A stretch of DNA of 64,000 nt from Chloroflexota bacterium (GTDB taxonomy: Bacteria > Chloroflexota > UBA11872): NCBI GenBank assembly GCA_022824495.1, contig JAJDZU010000010.1, forward strand, positions 1 to 64,000. The letters run 5' to 3'. Made by a program: the position numbers and the translations under genes. The notes below the pieces were generated by a model that saw only the letters and a list, made by a program, of their open reading frames with translations, was not told the origin of the DNA and did no database searches. Shown in pieces: positions 24,940 to 32,343 of this stretch (position 1 is its first letter; each line of letters begins with the position of its first letter).

Positions 24940-26961
24940 CTAGATAGTTGGGGATGGAATGCCAGTTACGAGAATGTCGTTTATGTGAATTCCGGGAGTT
25001 GCTTCATAGTAATAAGGGTCAATGCAACCGATGCCTATGGAAATGTCATGCTGGTAGGGATACCCAGTGTCCTGATGCACGGTGTTGCCATTGACAAATA
25101 GTGCAACGGAACCGCCGTTGTAGACAAACTTAACGTCGAACTCCGCACCCCTCTTGAGATCACCATGGATCTCGTCTCTGAAGATGTCGGGACTATATAT
25201 ATGGCCTCTTTGCCATCTCAACGTTGAATACGATTCATAGTCATAGTATTCCCCGAGGATGATCAGGTCGTTTCTGAATACCGAGTTATGAAAGGCGTCG
25301 CCGAATTCGATAAGGGCTGCCGAGTATGTGCTGTCGTTCAACAGCACTCTCGCCGAAAGCTCGATCTCCCGGCCCTGGACTCGAAAGGCAAGTGGCCAGT
25401 CCCAGACGCCGCGCTCGGTCGCTCCGGAGGGACACGCCAGAGCGTCAAGCTGGGCCAAGACGGTTCGTTCGTAGCTCTGCTGCGGCGGACGGGTGGGCAC
25501 CTGGCCGCGGTCGAGGTCGGCGATCCAGTCCAAGATTCGGGGTTGAATCTCCGCAGCGGGAACGAAGGCCTCCGCACTGGGACGCTCCGGCGTGCCGCCG
25601 GCGATCATTCCCGCGACATGACCGGTCCTGAGGACGGCTGGACCACCGCTGTTGCCTACATCGATTGGCGGCCGGAAGTCGGACCGCTGGTGCGAGGCGA
25701 CGTGGGTGTACGACCGAAGCTCCGCGCTGGGCCAGGACTGGCAGGCAGTGGCCCGGCCGTTGAGGATTGAGGTGCTGCGGTAGCCGTGGGTCACGAGGTC
25801 ATCGCCGACGGACGCGCTGCCGGCGTCGTCCCAGATCACGGGAAAGTGCCCATCGCCTTCTATCTTGATCAGGGCCAAATCGAAGGCGACATCACCGGCG
25901 ACCAGGTGCGCCGTCGCGGAGTACCCGCGAGGACTCTCGACTCTGATGCTCTGGGCGTCCGACGCCAAGGTCCAGGTCGTGAGGGCATAGCCGTCGTCGG
26001 TGACGAAGAAGCCCGAGCCGCAGGCGTGATCGGTCTGCACGCGCAACAGGGACATCTCGAGGAACTCCGCGACGGCCTCCACGGTTGAGCCCTCGGGGCC
26101 GCGGCGGGTCAGGCCAAGGTTGAGTTGATCGCCGACGGCCAGCGGCGCTTCCGGGCCAAAGGCCAGGTACAGCTGCCAGGTGCGGCGGGGATAACGGTGG
26201 TCGCGCAGGGTGTCGCCGAGGAGGCTGAGCTTCACCGGGGATCCAGGGGACTCGGGGTGGTACTCGAGGACGGCGGATTGGAAGTACTGGCGAATGCGTT
26301 CGTCCGGTTGCCGGCCGGGGGTGTGGAGGACGGCCTCGGGATGGGTGTCGCTCCGTGCGTCCGTCTTGGGGAATCCAAAGGAGGCGACCCCGCCGAGGCG
26401 GTGGAAGAAGTCGGCGAAGCCGATCGGGACGCCCTCAACCGAGGTGTTCGAGACCGTGTGCCCCCAGGGACCAAACTCTTCTCCAGGGTTGGGGTTGGTC
26501 AGGTGGAGTTCGACGCCCAAGTCGGTGGAGCCACCGAGCCCGCCGCCCAGGTAGTCCCAGGCGAGGCGGCGCTGGAAGCTGTGCGCCCCGCCGCCGGGGG
26601 GCGGTTGCCAATCGACCACGCCGCGCTGGTAGTACTGGGTGAGGGTGCCGGGCGATTCCTCGAACACGGCGGAGGTGGGGTAGCCCCAGCGTTCGATGCC
26701 GCCAGTGCGGGTGAAGTTGTCGAGAAAGTTGGCCTCGTACGGCGTGCCGTCGGCGAACGCGCCCGCGACGTTGACGACGTTGTGTTCCAGGGGCTCAAAG
26801 AACTGGGTGGCGGTGACTTCGGCGGAGAGGAAGCCGGGTTCGGCGGCGCCGGCGGTGGAGGGGGAGGCTAATAGGTGGACGGCGAGGACGAAGAGGAGCA
26901 CGAGGAATAGGGCTCGCGTGGAGAACGGAAGTACGACGCACCGGGGGAACGGGATCGTCAC
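24940..26961 (-). CDS. Secreted trypsin-fold protein lacking catalytic His
   Basis: A 673-residue exported protein. A hydrophobic signal sequence runs to about 40 (ending AGA). Two modules of a Chloroflexota-type repeat follow: GGIERWGYPTS with a QYYQRG tail (about 78-120) and GGVASFGFPKT with RQYFQSA (about 180-240). Residues 310-475 form a trypsin-like domain with GSGFFV (315-320), D361 in FDLALIK and S438 in DVGNSGGP. The His region (canonical LTNNHVV) reads LTTWTLA (327-333), so the general-base His is replaced, apparently by Thr331. The C-terminal ~150 residues look like a LamG/concanavalin-type sandwich. It may bind extracellular substrates without cleaving them. GTG 26961 is the start. 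Confidence 0.7.
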   Translation of the reverse strand: MTIPFPRCVVLPFSTRALFLVLLFVLAVHLLASPSTAGAAEPGFLSAEVTATQFFEPLEHNVVNVAGAFADGTPYEANFLDNFTRTGGIERWGYPTSAVFEESPGTLTQYYQRGVVDWQPPPGGGAHSFQRRLAWDYLGGGLGGSTDLGVELHLTNPNPGEEFGPWGHTVSNTSVEGVPIGFADFFHRLGGVASFGFPKTDARSDTHPEAVLHTPGRQPDERIRQYFQSAVLEYHPESPGSPVKLSLLGDTLRDHRYPRRTWQLYLAFGPEAPLAVGDQLNLGLTRRGPEGSTVEAVAEFLEMSLLRVQTDHACGSGFFVTDDGYALTTWTLASDAQSIRVESPRGYSATAHLVAGDVAFDLALIKIEGDGHFPVIWDDAGSASVGDDLVTHGYRSTSILNGRATACQSWPSAELRSYTHVASHQRSDFRPPIDVGNSGGPAVLRTGHVAGMIAGGTPERPSAEAFVPAAEIQPRILDWIADLDRGQVPTRPPQQSYERTVLAQLDALACPSGATERGVWDWPLAFRVQGREIELSARVLLNDSTYSAALIEFGDAFHNSVFRNDLIILGEYYDYESYSTLRWQRGHIYSPDIFRDEIHGDLKRGAEFDVKFVYNGGSVALFVNGNTVHQDTGYPYQHDISIGIGCIDPYYYEATPGIHINDILVTGIPSPTI

Positions 26962-27063
26962 ACCTGCTGTGCCCTATCGGCGTCGCGGGTCAACGTAACA
27001 GTTTCGACTGCTGGGCTAGTGGCCGGCGGCTGGCCGAAGCTGGCGAAGGGCGGTAGGAGCTAG

Positions 27064-27079
27064 TGACCATGGTCATGAC
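27064..27079. promoter_or_regulatory. Overlapping palindromes before the Phd/PIN operon
   Basis: TGACCATGGTCA (27064-27075) is a perfect 12-base palindrome. GTCATGAC (27072-27079) is a second one sharing four bases with it. They sit about 85 bases ahead of the antitoxin ATG. Phd-family antitoxins repress their own operon by binding such palindromes, so this is a good operator candidate. Confidence 0.4.
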
Positions 27080-27160
27080 TATGGGACGATAGGGGTCCAC
27101 AGGGCGGGCGGGAGCGTGGGCATGGGTTTGGACGTGGGCGGTAGAACGGGAGTGAGGACG

Positions 27161-27397
27161 ATGAAGGCTTCGGAGTTCAAGGCAAAGTGCCTGAAGTTGA
27201 TGGATGAGGTGGCGGAGACGGGGGAGGAGATTCACATTACGAAGCGGGGGCGGGCAGTGGCGAAGTTGACGCCGCTGATGCGGCGGCCGAAGACGCTGTT
27301 TGGCATGGGCCGCGGGCGGATGAAGATTCTGGGCGACCTGGATGAGCCGCTGGGGATCGAGTGGGAAGCGGAGCAAGGGCCGCTGGACGGCAAATGA
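27161..27397 (+). CDS. Phd/YefM-family antitoxin
   Basis: A 78-residue DNA-binding antitoxin. MKASEFKAKCLKLMDEVAET and HITKRGRAVAKLTPL are the Phd/YefM core (N-terminal dimer/DNA-binding part), followed by a variable C-terminus (about 45-78) that contacts the toxin. It neutralises the PIN toxin encoded immediately downstream; the stop TGA overlaps the toxin ATG by four bases. The ATG at 27161 is chosen because the family starts there; the frame is open to 27116. Confidence 0.82.
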   Translation: MKASEFKAKCLKLMDEVAETGEEIHITKRGRAVAKLTPLMRRPKTLFGMGRGRMKILGDLDEPLGIEWEAEQGPLDGK

Positions 27398-27795
27398 TGG
27401 TGCTGCTGGATACGAGCGCCCTGCTGTGGCTCTGGTGCGGCGATGCCCGGTTAGGCAGGCAGGCGCGGGAGACGATCGACATTGCACTCCACAATGAGCG
27501 ACTTGCGGTGTCGGCGATTTCGTTTTGGGAAGTCGCGATGCTGAAGGACAAAGGTCGGTTGGATTTCCCGGAAGACGTCGACCAGTGGCGGAGGGAGCTT
27601 CTGGGGAACGGGTTAGTTGAGATTCCGGTGACCGGCGACATTGCCACGCGGGCGGGTGCCCTGACGGGCATCCGTGGCAGCCCGGCGGATACCGTGATCG
27701 TGGCAACGGCGCAGGAGGGGTACCGGTTAGTGACCAGCGATAGGAAGATTCTGGCGTGGGCGGGGACGTTGGATCGGCTGAATGCGCAGGTCTGA
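27394..27795 (+). CDS. PIN-domain (VapC-like) ribonuclease toxin
   Basis: A 133-residue PIN-domain RNase that cleaves RNA using two metal ions held by acidic residues. D6 in LLDTSALLW, E46 in ISFWEVAM, D99 in GSPADTVIVATA and D116 in LVTSDRKI are all present, so it looks catalytically intact. It pairs with the Phd-type antitoxin upstream (4-base overlap), giving a hybrid Phd/VapC module. ATG 27397 is an alternative start one codon later. Confidence 0.85.
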   Translation: MMVLLDTSALLWLWCGDARLGRQARETIDIALHNERLAVSAISFWEVAMLKDKGRLDFPEDVDQWRRELLGNGLVEIPVTGDIATRAGALTGIRGSPADTVIVATAQEGYRLVTSDRKILAWAGTLDRLNAQV

Positions 27796-27867
27796 TGCCG
27801 AGTTCCGGCTGTGATTGGTGAAGTACGGGCGAGACCGGGTCTGGGCGGTCGTGGATTAGGTCTTGAC

Positions 27868-27900
27868 GATGAGTGCTCGGAAAGGATGCCTGCACTCATC
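27868..27900. promoter_or_regulatory. Inverted repeat before antitoxin copy 2
   Basis: GATGAGTGC (27868-27876) is exactly complementary to GCACTCATC (27892-27900), with 15 bases between. It could be a hairpin or paired half-sites for the antitoxin's own operator. It lies about 60-90 bases before the ATG at 27960. Confidence 0.35.
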
Positions 27901-27955
27901 AGGCCCTGGAGGGGTTAGACGTGTCGAATGATGGAAGTGGCGCCGCGGGTGAGCG
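27901..27955 (+). pseudogene. Putative trace of a deleted PIN toxin before antitoxin copy 2
   Basis: In the antitoxin-2 frame these bases read QALEGLDVSNDG. They match base for base, with about six changes in 33, the longer trace at 28241-28315 (VVATALEGLAVSTDG), which itself resembles the last conserved strand of a VapC-type toxin. Only about 12 codons remain. On its own this stretch would not be recognisable. Confidence 0.3.
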
Positions 27956-27959
27956 GACG

Positions 27960-28238
27960 ATGTCGGCGACCGAGTTTCGGGCGAAGTGCTTAGGGCTTAT
28001 GGACGAGGTTGCGGAGACGGGGCGGGAGATTGTGATTACGAAGCGAGGGAAACCGGTGGCGCAGCTAAGGCCAATTCGCCCGGTGCGGGAGTCGATGTTC
28101 GGTCGGGATCGGGACATTATCAAGATCCACGGAGACATCACCGCGCCGATTGATGTGGAGTGGGACGCCGAGACTGGGAAGAACTGGGATGAGCCACTTG
28201 TGCTCGGTTGGGTCCAAATGCCGGACTCGATTTTTTGA
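27960..28238 (+). CDS. Phd/YefM-family antitoxin, copy 2, no toxin
   Basis: A 92-residue antitoxin from ATG 27960 with the same core as copy 1 and copy 3: SATEFRAKCLGLMDEVAE, then VITKRGKPVAQLRPI. Its C-terminus (ETGKNWDEPLVLGWVQMPDS) is longer than in the others. No intact toxin follows; the next 75 bases hold only a remnant of a PIN C-terminus. GTG 27921 is an alternative start. It may be a free anti-toxin or a decay product. Confidence 0.72.
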   Translation: MSATEFRAKCLGLMDEVAETGREIVITKRGKPVAQLRPIRPVRESMFGRDRDIIKIHGDITAPIDVEWDAETGKNWDEPLVLGWVQMPDSIF

Positions 28239-28240
28239 CC

Positions 28241-28315
28241 GGCAACCGGATCGTCGTGGCGACAGCGCTGGAGGGATTGGCCGTGTCGACTGATGGGCAG
28301 ACGGTAGCGGGCGAG
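28241..28315 (+). pseudogene. C-terminal remnant of a PIN toxin
   Basis: The plus frame reads GNRIVVATALEGLAVSTDGQ, matching the last conserved strand of VapC toxins (D-x-IIVATA-x(5)-LVT-x-D), as in the intact toxin's TVIVATAQEGYRLVTSDRK. The upstream three quarters of the toxin are gone. It runs in frame into antitoxin copy 3. It marks an internal deletion that removed a toxin. Confidence 0.45.
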
Positions 28316-28321
28316 TGGACG

Positions 28322-28564
28322 ATGTCGGCGACGGAGTTCAGGGCGAGGTGCTACCGGTTGATGGATGAGGTGGCGGAGACGGGGCGGGAGATCGTGATAA
28401 CGAAGCACGGGAAGCCGGTGGCGCGGTTGGTGCCTTGTCGGCGGAGACGGGGTGCGCCGTTTGGGATGTGCCGGGACGAGATTCGGATTCACGGTGGTAT
28501 TGGGGCGCCGATTGACGTGGAGTGGGAGGCGGAGGTGAATCCGGATCGGGTGTTGAATCCGTGA
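28322..28564 (+). CDS. Phd/YefM-family antitoxin, copy 3, no toxin
   Basis: An 80-residue antitoxin from ATG 28322. SATEFRARCYRLMDEVAETG and VITKHGKPVARLVPC match copy 2 almost throughout, and the bases for about 100 positions before and inside the ATG also match. This points to a tandem duplication of the remnant-plus-antitoxin unit. No toxin gene follows. Its C-terminus is APFGMCRDEIRIHGGIGAPI, related to copy 2. Confidence 0.72.
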   Translation: MSATEFRARCYRLMDEVAETGREIVITKHGKPVARLVPCRRRRGAPFGMCRDEIRIHGGIGAPIDVEWEAEVNPDRVLNP

Positions 28565-28747
28565 GCCGCCTGGGTGCGACGGTGGTCTGGACGGCGGGTC
28601 AGTTCCATGCGTCGGCGCTATTGACGACTAGGGCGCGGCTCTCTCGACGGTGAATCCGCAACGCTACGTCGGAGGATTGGCGCCGACGACGGCAACCGAC
28701 TTGATTCCCAGGCATGCCACTCAGACGAGGCTAGACGTCGGAAAAAG

Positions 28748-29746
28748 CTACAGATTCACGACTTCGGTTTGGCCGGAGAGGGTGGATTGGAGGAGGGCGT
28801 CGAGGGCGCCGATGATTTGGAGGTTTTGGGGGCCGCTGGTTTCGGGTTCGGGGCCGCCGTTGATCCAGGTGCCCCAACTGCGCATGACGATGACGTCGAG
28901 GGGCGGGCGTTCGGAACCTCCGTCGATGGGGACTGTCTCAAGTTCGCCGGAGCCGGCGAGGATTTCCTCGACGCCGCCGAAGCCACGGGTGTTGCGGTAG
29001 ACGAGGGCGTCTTGGCTGCATTCGATGCGGAATTCGTGGGCGCCCTGACGGGAATCGGAGGTGGAGACCATGGCGACGCGGGCGCCGCTCTGGAAGGTGA
29101 GTTCGGCGGTGGCGGTTGACTCGCGGCGCCAGGTGGTGGCGGGCGGGCGGAAGCTGTGGCCGGCGACTGCAATGATGGGCTGGCCCATCATGGAGATGAC
29201 GGAGTCGATTTCGTGGACGGTCATTTGCCAGAGCTGGGAGTGCTCGGAGTCGGGGTATTCACCGCCGCGGGGTTTGTAGGTGACCATGTGGCCGACCTGG
29301 GGTTCGCCGTGGACGCGTTGGGCGATGAGCCGCCGCATGGTGCGCTGGCCGGGCATGTAGCGCCATTGCTGGTTGACAACGACTTTGAGGCCGGCGGCGT
29401 TGGCCTTGTCCTGCAGGGTTTTGGCGGCGGGCAGGGTGAGGGTGTAGGGCTTTTCGACAAGGACGTGTTTGCCGGCATCGAGAGCCTGGCCGACGAGGAG
29501 TTCGTGGGTGCGGGCCCAGGTGGCGACGACGACGGCGTCGACATCGCCCTGGTCGAGGGTTTTTTCCAGGGAGTCTGAGGCGAGGTCTCTGGAGAGGCCG
29601 GCTTCGTCGATGCGTTGGTGGAGGAGGGGGAGGTCGAGGTCGACCCAGGCGACGAGTTGGAACATTTCGGGCAGGGCCTGGATGGCGTTGAGTTGGGCGC
29701 GGCCTCGGCCGGCGCCGACGATGGCGACTTTTATGGGGTTTGCCAT
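28748..29746 (-). CDS. Gfo/Idh/MocA family oxidoreductase
   Basis: A 332-residue dehydrogenase with intact features: VAIVGAGRGRAQL (5-17) for the cofactor, HVLVEKPYTLT (about 89-99) with the catalytic Lys, and MTVHEIDSVISMMG in the second domain. ATG 29744-29746 is used; further upstream codons are not conserved. It faces the toxin-antitoxin array tail to tail and diverges from the lipoprotein gene. The substrate is unknown. Confidence 0.85.
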   Translation of the reverse strand: MANPIKVAIVGAGRGRAQLNAIQALPEMFQLVAWVDLDLPLLHQRIDEAGLSRDLASDSLEKTLDQGDVDAVVVATWARTHELLVGQALDAGKHVLVEKPYTLTLPAAKTLQDKANAAGLKVVVNQQWRYMPGQRTMRRLIAQRVHGEPQVGHMVTYKPRGGEYPDSEHSQLWQMTVHEIDSVISMMGQPIIAVAGHSFRPPATTWRRESTATAELTFQSGARVAMVSTSDSRQGAHEFRIECSQDALVYRNTRGFGGVEEILAGSGELETVPIDGGSERPPLDVIVMRSWGTWINGGPEPETSGPQNLQIIGALDALLQSTLSGQTEVVNL

Positions 29747-30023
29747 GCGATGTGTTCCTGGCTCGGCTGGGAGCTGAAGGGTCATTCTCGCAGGTTGGAC
29801 GGGGTGGTGTTGGCGGGCGTGGGTGCGCGGAAGACCCCTCGCCGAATGCCGGCGGGGACGCCGACGTCTGCCTCTCCCCTAAAGAGGGTGAAGAGCGGCG
29901 GATTCGACGCGGGGCGTGCAACAACGGTGGTTGCTGGCGGCGGGGAACGAGCGGACGGGTGTTGCTGCCAAGTCTGGCAAGGGGACGAGGCCATTGTTTG
30001 GCGTCGGCGCGTACGATGGCGCT

Positions 30024-31961
30024 ATGCCCTTGAGTTGCTGCTTGCCGACGCGTGCCCCGCGAGGGTTGGCGTGCCTTGCGCGGCTGGGCGCCGTGGCGGC
30101 TGTGCTGGGCCTGGTGCTGGGCGGGTGCGAGGCGGAATCGACCTCGCGGGTTCCGACACCTTCGGCGATTGAAGCGGAGGTGATGCAGGCGGCGCAGGAA
30201 GCACCGCCGAGTCCTGCGGCCGCAGTGGCGGACGCGGTCGAGCCCGCGCGACGCGGTACCGCGGCACCAGCGGTACGAGAACCAGTCCAGCCAAGCTCAC
30301 GACCGGCTGCCGAGGCCCCGGTTGCGACGGCGACGCCAACGCCGAGTCCCACGCCGACGCCCGCACCTGAGCCGCTGGACGATGCGGCGATAACGGAGCG
30401 ACTGCAAGAGGCCGCAGACCTGATCGAAGGTGTGACGGGGTCGCCGGCGGCGATGCAGGCGGGTGCTGACTTGCAGGGGCCCCTGGAGGGGGCCGTGCTG
30501 GCGTTTATTGAGCGCTACGGTTCGGAACCCGAGGCGTTGGCGCGTTTGGATTACACAATCGGGCAGCTGCCGCCGCTCGTGTTCGACCTTGAACCCGCGG
30601 GCGCGCGGATTGCCGCGGCGGACGTGGACGGGGACGGGGCGAATGAGCTGATCGCGGCGTGGCACATCTTTGGGGTGCCGCCGATGTGGTTCGACCAGAT
30701 TGAGGGTGGATTCGAGGCGCGCGAGTTTCCAATTGGCGGATCAGGGCCGAAGGCGACCGGGATGTCATGGGTGCGCTCAACCGCCGACTTGACCGATGAC
30801 GGGATTGCGGACGTAGTGCTGGTCTTGACGTCACTGGCCGGGAGTACGCAGACCGAGAGGGTGCGGGTGTACCGGTGGAACGGCGAGACGCCACGGCGAA
30901 TCTTTGACGTTCCGGTGGTGCTTGGGGCCGGGCCGGCGGGTTGGAACCTGCGTGATGGAGCGTCGCCTGTCGAGATCGAGACGTTGTGTCCGGCGCTGGG
31001 ACATTTCGACGCGCCGCTGTTGCCGCATCCGGGGCTGCGCCGGACGTTTACCTGGGGAGGGCAGTTCTTCGAGGACGTGGGAAGGCAACTGGAGCCGCCG
31101 GTGTCACAGCAGGATCAGATGAACCGCGCGGAGGCGGCGTTTTGGGCGGGTCAGTACGAGGAGGCAGCGGCGGGGTATCGGGAGGTCATCGAGCGGCCAA
31201 TTGCCAGCGGGAGTGCGATGGGATCTGAGGCGGATTGGAAGGGCCTGGCCCTCTTGCGGCTGGCGCAGATCGGGTTGCTTGGCGGCGAGGCCTTCAACCC
31301 GGCGCGGCTGCAGGCGGCGTTGGAACGGGGCGGGGAGATTGGGCTGATTGCTCGCACGATGCAGGAGGCGGTGGCGACGCCGGACCCGCTGCGGACGTTT
31401 GCGGCGTTGCAGCAACTGGACCTGACGGGCGACCCGCCACCGGGCAGGTATGGGTCGACTGACTTTCCGATGGAGCCGGGACTGGTGCTGGCGCTGGGGA
31501 AGGCGCTGGAGATTGGACTGCGGGGGCTGGGCGGCGATGCGCTCTCGGAGGCGGCGATCACTGGCCGGCTGTCAGCGCGAGGGGTTGACGTGCGGCGGGC
31601 GACGGTGGGCGACCTGAATAGCGACGGCGCGCTGGAGGCGGTGGTGTCGCTGGTGCGGCACAGCACGCGGGTGGTTGGGCCGCCGGTGAATGACTTCTGG
31701 TTCGTGTATCGGCACGGTACGCGCTGGGTGGCGCAACCGGTTGGGCCGGTGAGCGACAACGCATACCCGAATGGCGTTCGATCGGTAAGCCAGGGACGTG
31801 CGGTGTTTGCGATGACCGACTCGTCAGCTGGGCTTGAGAGCTATCTGAGCTTTGACGGGCGGCGGATGGAGACCTGGGACGAGGCGCCGACGCTGGAGGA
31901 TCTGTATCCGGTGAATCCGTTTGATGGGCGGGGGATTGGGAGGTGTGAGGTTTCGGCGTAG
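30024..31961 (+). CDS. Lipoprotein with VCBS/FG-GAP-like repeats
   Basis: A 645-residue exported lipoprotein. The lipobox LVLGGC puts the lipid-anchored Cys at 35. A Pro/Thr/Ala-rich stretch follows (about 40-120, TPTPSPTPTPAPEP), which is a flexible spacer from the membrane. Calcium-binding beta-propeller-type motifs appear as AADVDGDGANELIAAW, STADLTDDGIADVV and VGDLNSDGALEAVV. Between them lies a TPR-like helical part (AEAAFWAGQYEEAAAGYREV). It is likely a surface-binding or structural protein. ATG 30024 is used because the signal starts there. Confidence 0.72.
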   Translation: MPLSCCLPTRAPRGLACLARLGAVAAVLGLVLGGCEAESTSRVPTPSAIEAEVMQAAQEAPPSPAAAVADAVEPARRGTAAPAVREPVQPSSRPAAEAPVATATPTPSPTPTPAPEPLDDAAITERLQEAADLIEGVTGSPAAMQAGADLQGPLEGAVLAFIERYGSEPEALARLDYTIGQLPPLVFDLEPAGARIAAADVDGDGANELIAAWHIFGVPPMWFDQIEGGFEAREFPIGGSGPKATGMSWVRSTADLTDDGIADVVLVLTSLAGSTQTERVRVYRWNGETPRRIFDVPVVLGAGPAGWNLRDGASPVEIETLCPALGHFDAPLLPHPGLRRTFTWGGQFFEDVGRQLEPPVSQQDQMNRAEAAFWAGQYEEAAAGYREVIERPIASGSAMGSEADWKGLALLRLAQIGLLGGEAFNPARLQAALERGGEIGLIARTMQEAVATPDPLRTFAALQQLDLTGDPPPGRYGSTDFPMEPGLVLALGKALEIGLRGLGGDALSEAAITGRLSARGVDVRRATVGDLNSDGALEAVVSLVRHSTRVVGPPVNDFWFVYRHGTRWVAQPVGPVSDNAYPNGVRSVSQGRAVFAMTDSSAGLESYLSFDGRRMETWDEAPTLEDLYPVNPFDGRGIGRCEVSA

Positions 31962-31981
31962 GTCGGCGGGCTGGTGGTGGG

Positions 31982-32287
31982 TTAGAGGTTGGCCAGGATG
32001 ATGGCGGTGGCGATGCCGATGACGGCGGTGAGGAAAATCGAGGCGCCGGCGACCATTGCGCCAACGCGCACATACACACGCTGCTCGAGTTCGCGCATCT
32101 CGGCGCGCAGGCGCGCCTGTGTGTCCTTGAGATCCGAGCGGAGCAGCGCAAGGTCGGCCTTCGTGGCCAAGTTCTCGCTGAAGCCCTCAGCAAATGTCGA
32201 GACAAGGATCGCGGCCTGCTTCTCGTCGAAGCCGGCTTCGTCTTGCAGCCGCCGGGCGGCCTTGAGGGTGTCGAATGTTACGGCCAT
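31982..32287 (-). CDS. DUF1640-like coiled-coil protein with C-terminal anchor
   Basis: A 101-residue protein. FDTLKAARRLQDEAGFDEKQ at the start, a heptad-rich coiled coil (about 45-70) and a hydrophobic C-terminal segment (about 75-100) match the DUF1640/CCDC90-like family. The tail probably inserts into the inner membrane with the coiled coil in the cytoplasm. Members are widespread and poorly understood in bacteria. It lies between the lipoprotein and FDH genes, convergent with the former. Confidence 0.75.
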   Translation of the reverse strand: MAVTFDTLKAARRLQDEAGFDEKQAAILVSTFAEGFSENLATKADLALLRSDLKDTQARLRAEMRELEQRVYVRVGAMVAGASIFLTAVIGIATAIILANL

Positions 32288-32343
32288 GCGGTCATTCTAC
32301 CGGTCACGGCGCCGACCCGGCCGGCCGGTCGGTCGTTGGCGGC

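Noticed and set aside
26125..26871. Plus-strand frame opposite the protease-like gene
   Set aside because: Gly/Glu/Val-rich shadow of a protein with clear domain order on the minus strand.
27161..28564. CRISPR-like or other direct-repeat array
   Set aside because: The repetition is explained by three antitoxin gene copies; there are no short regular repeats with unique spacers.
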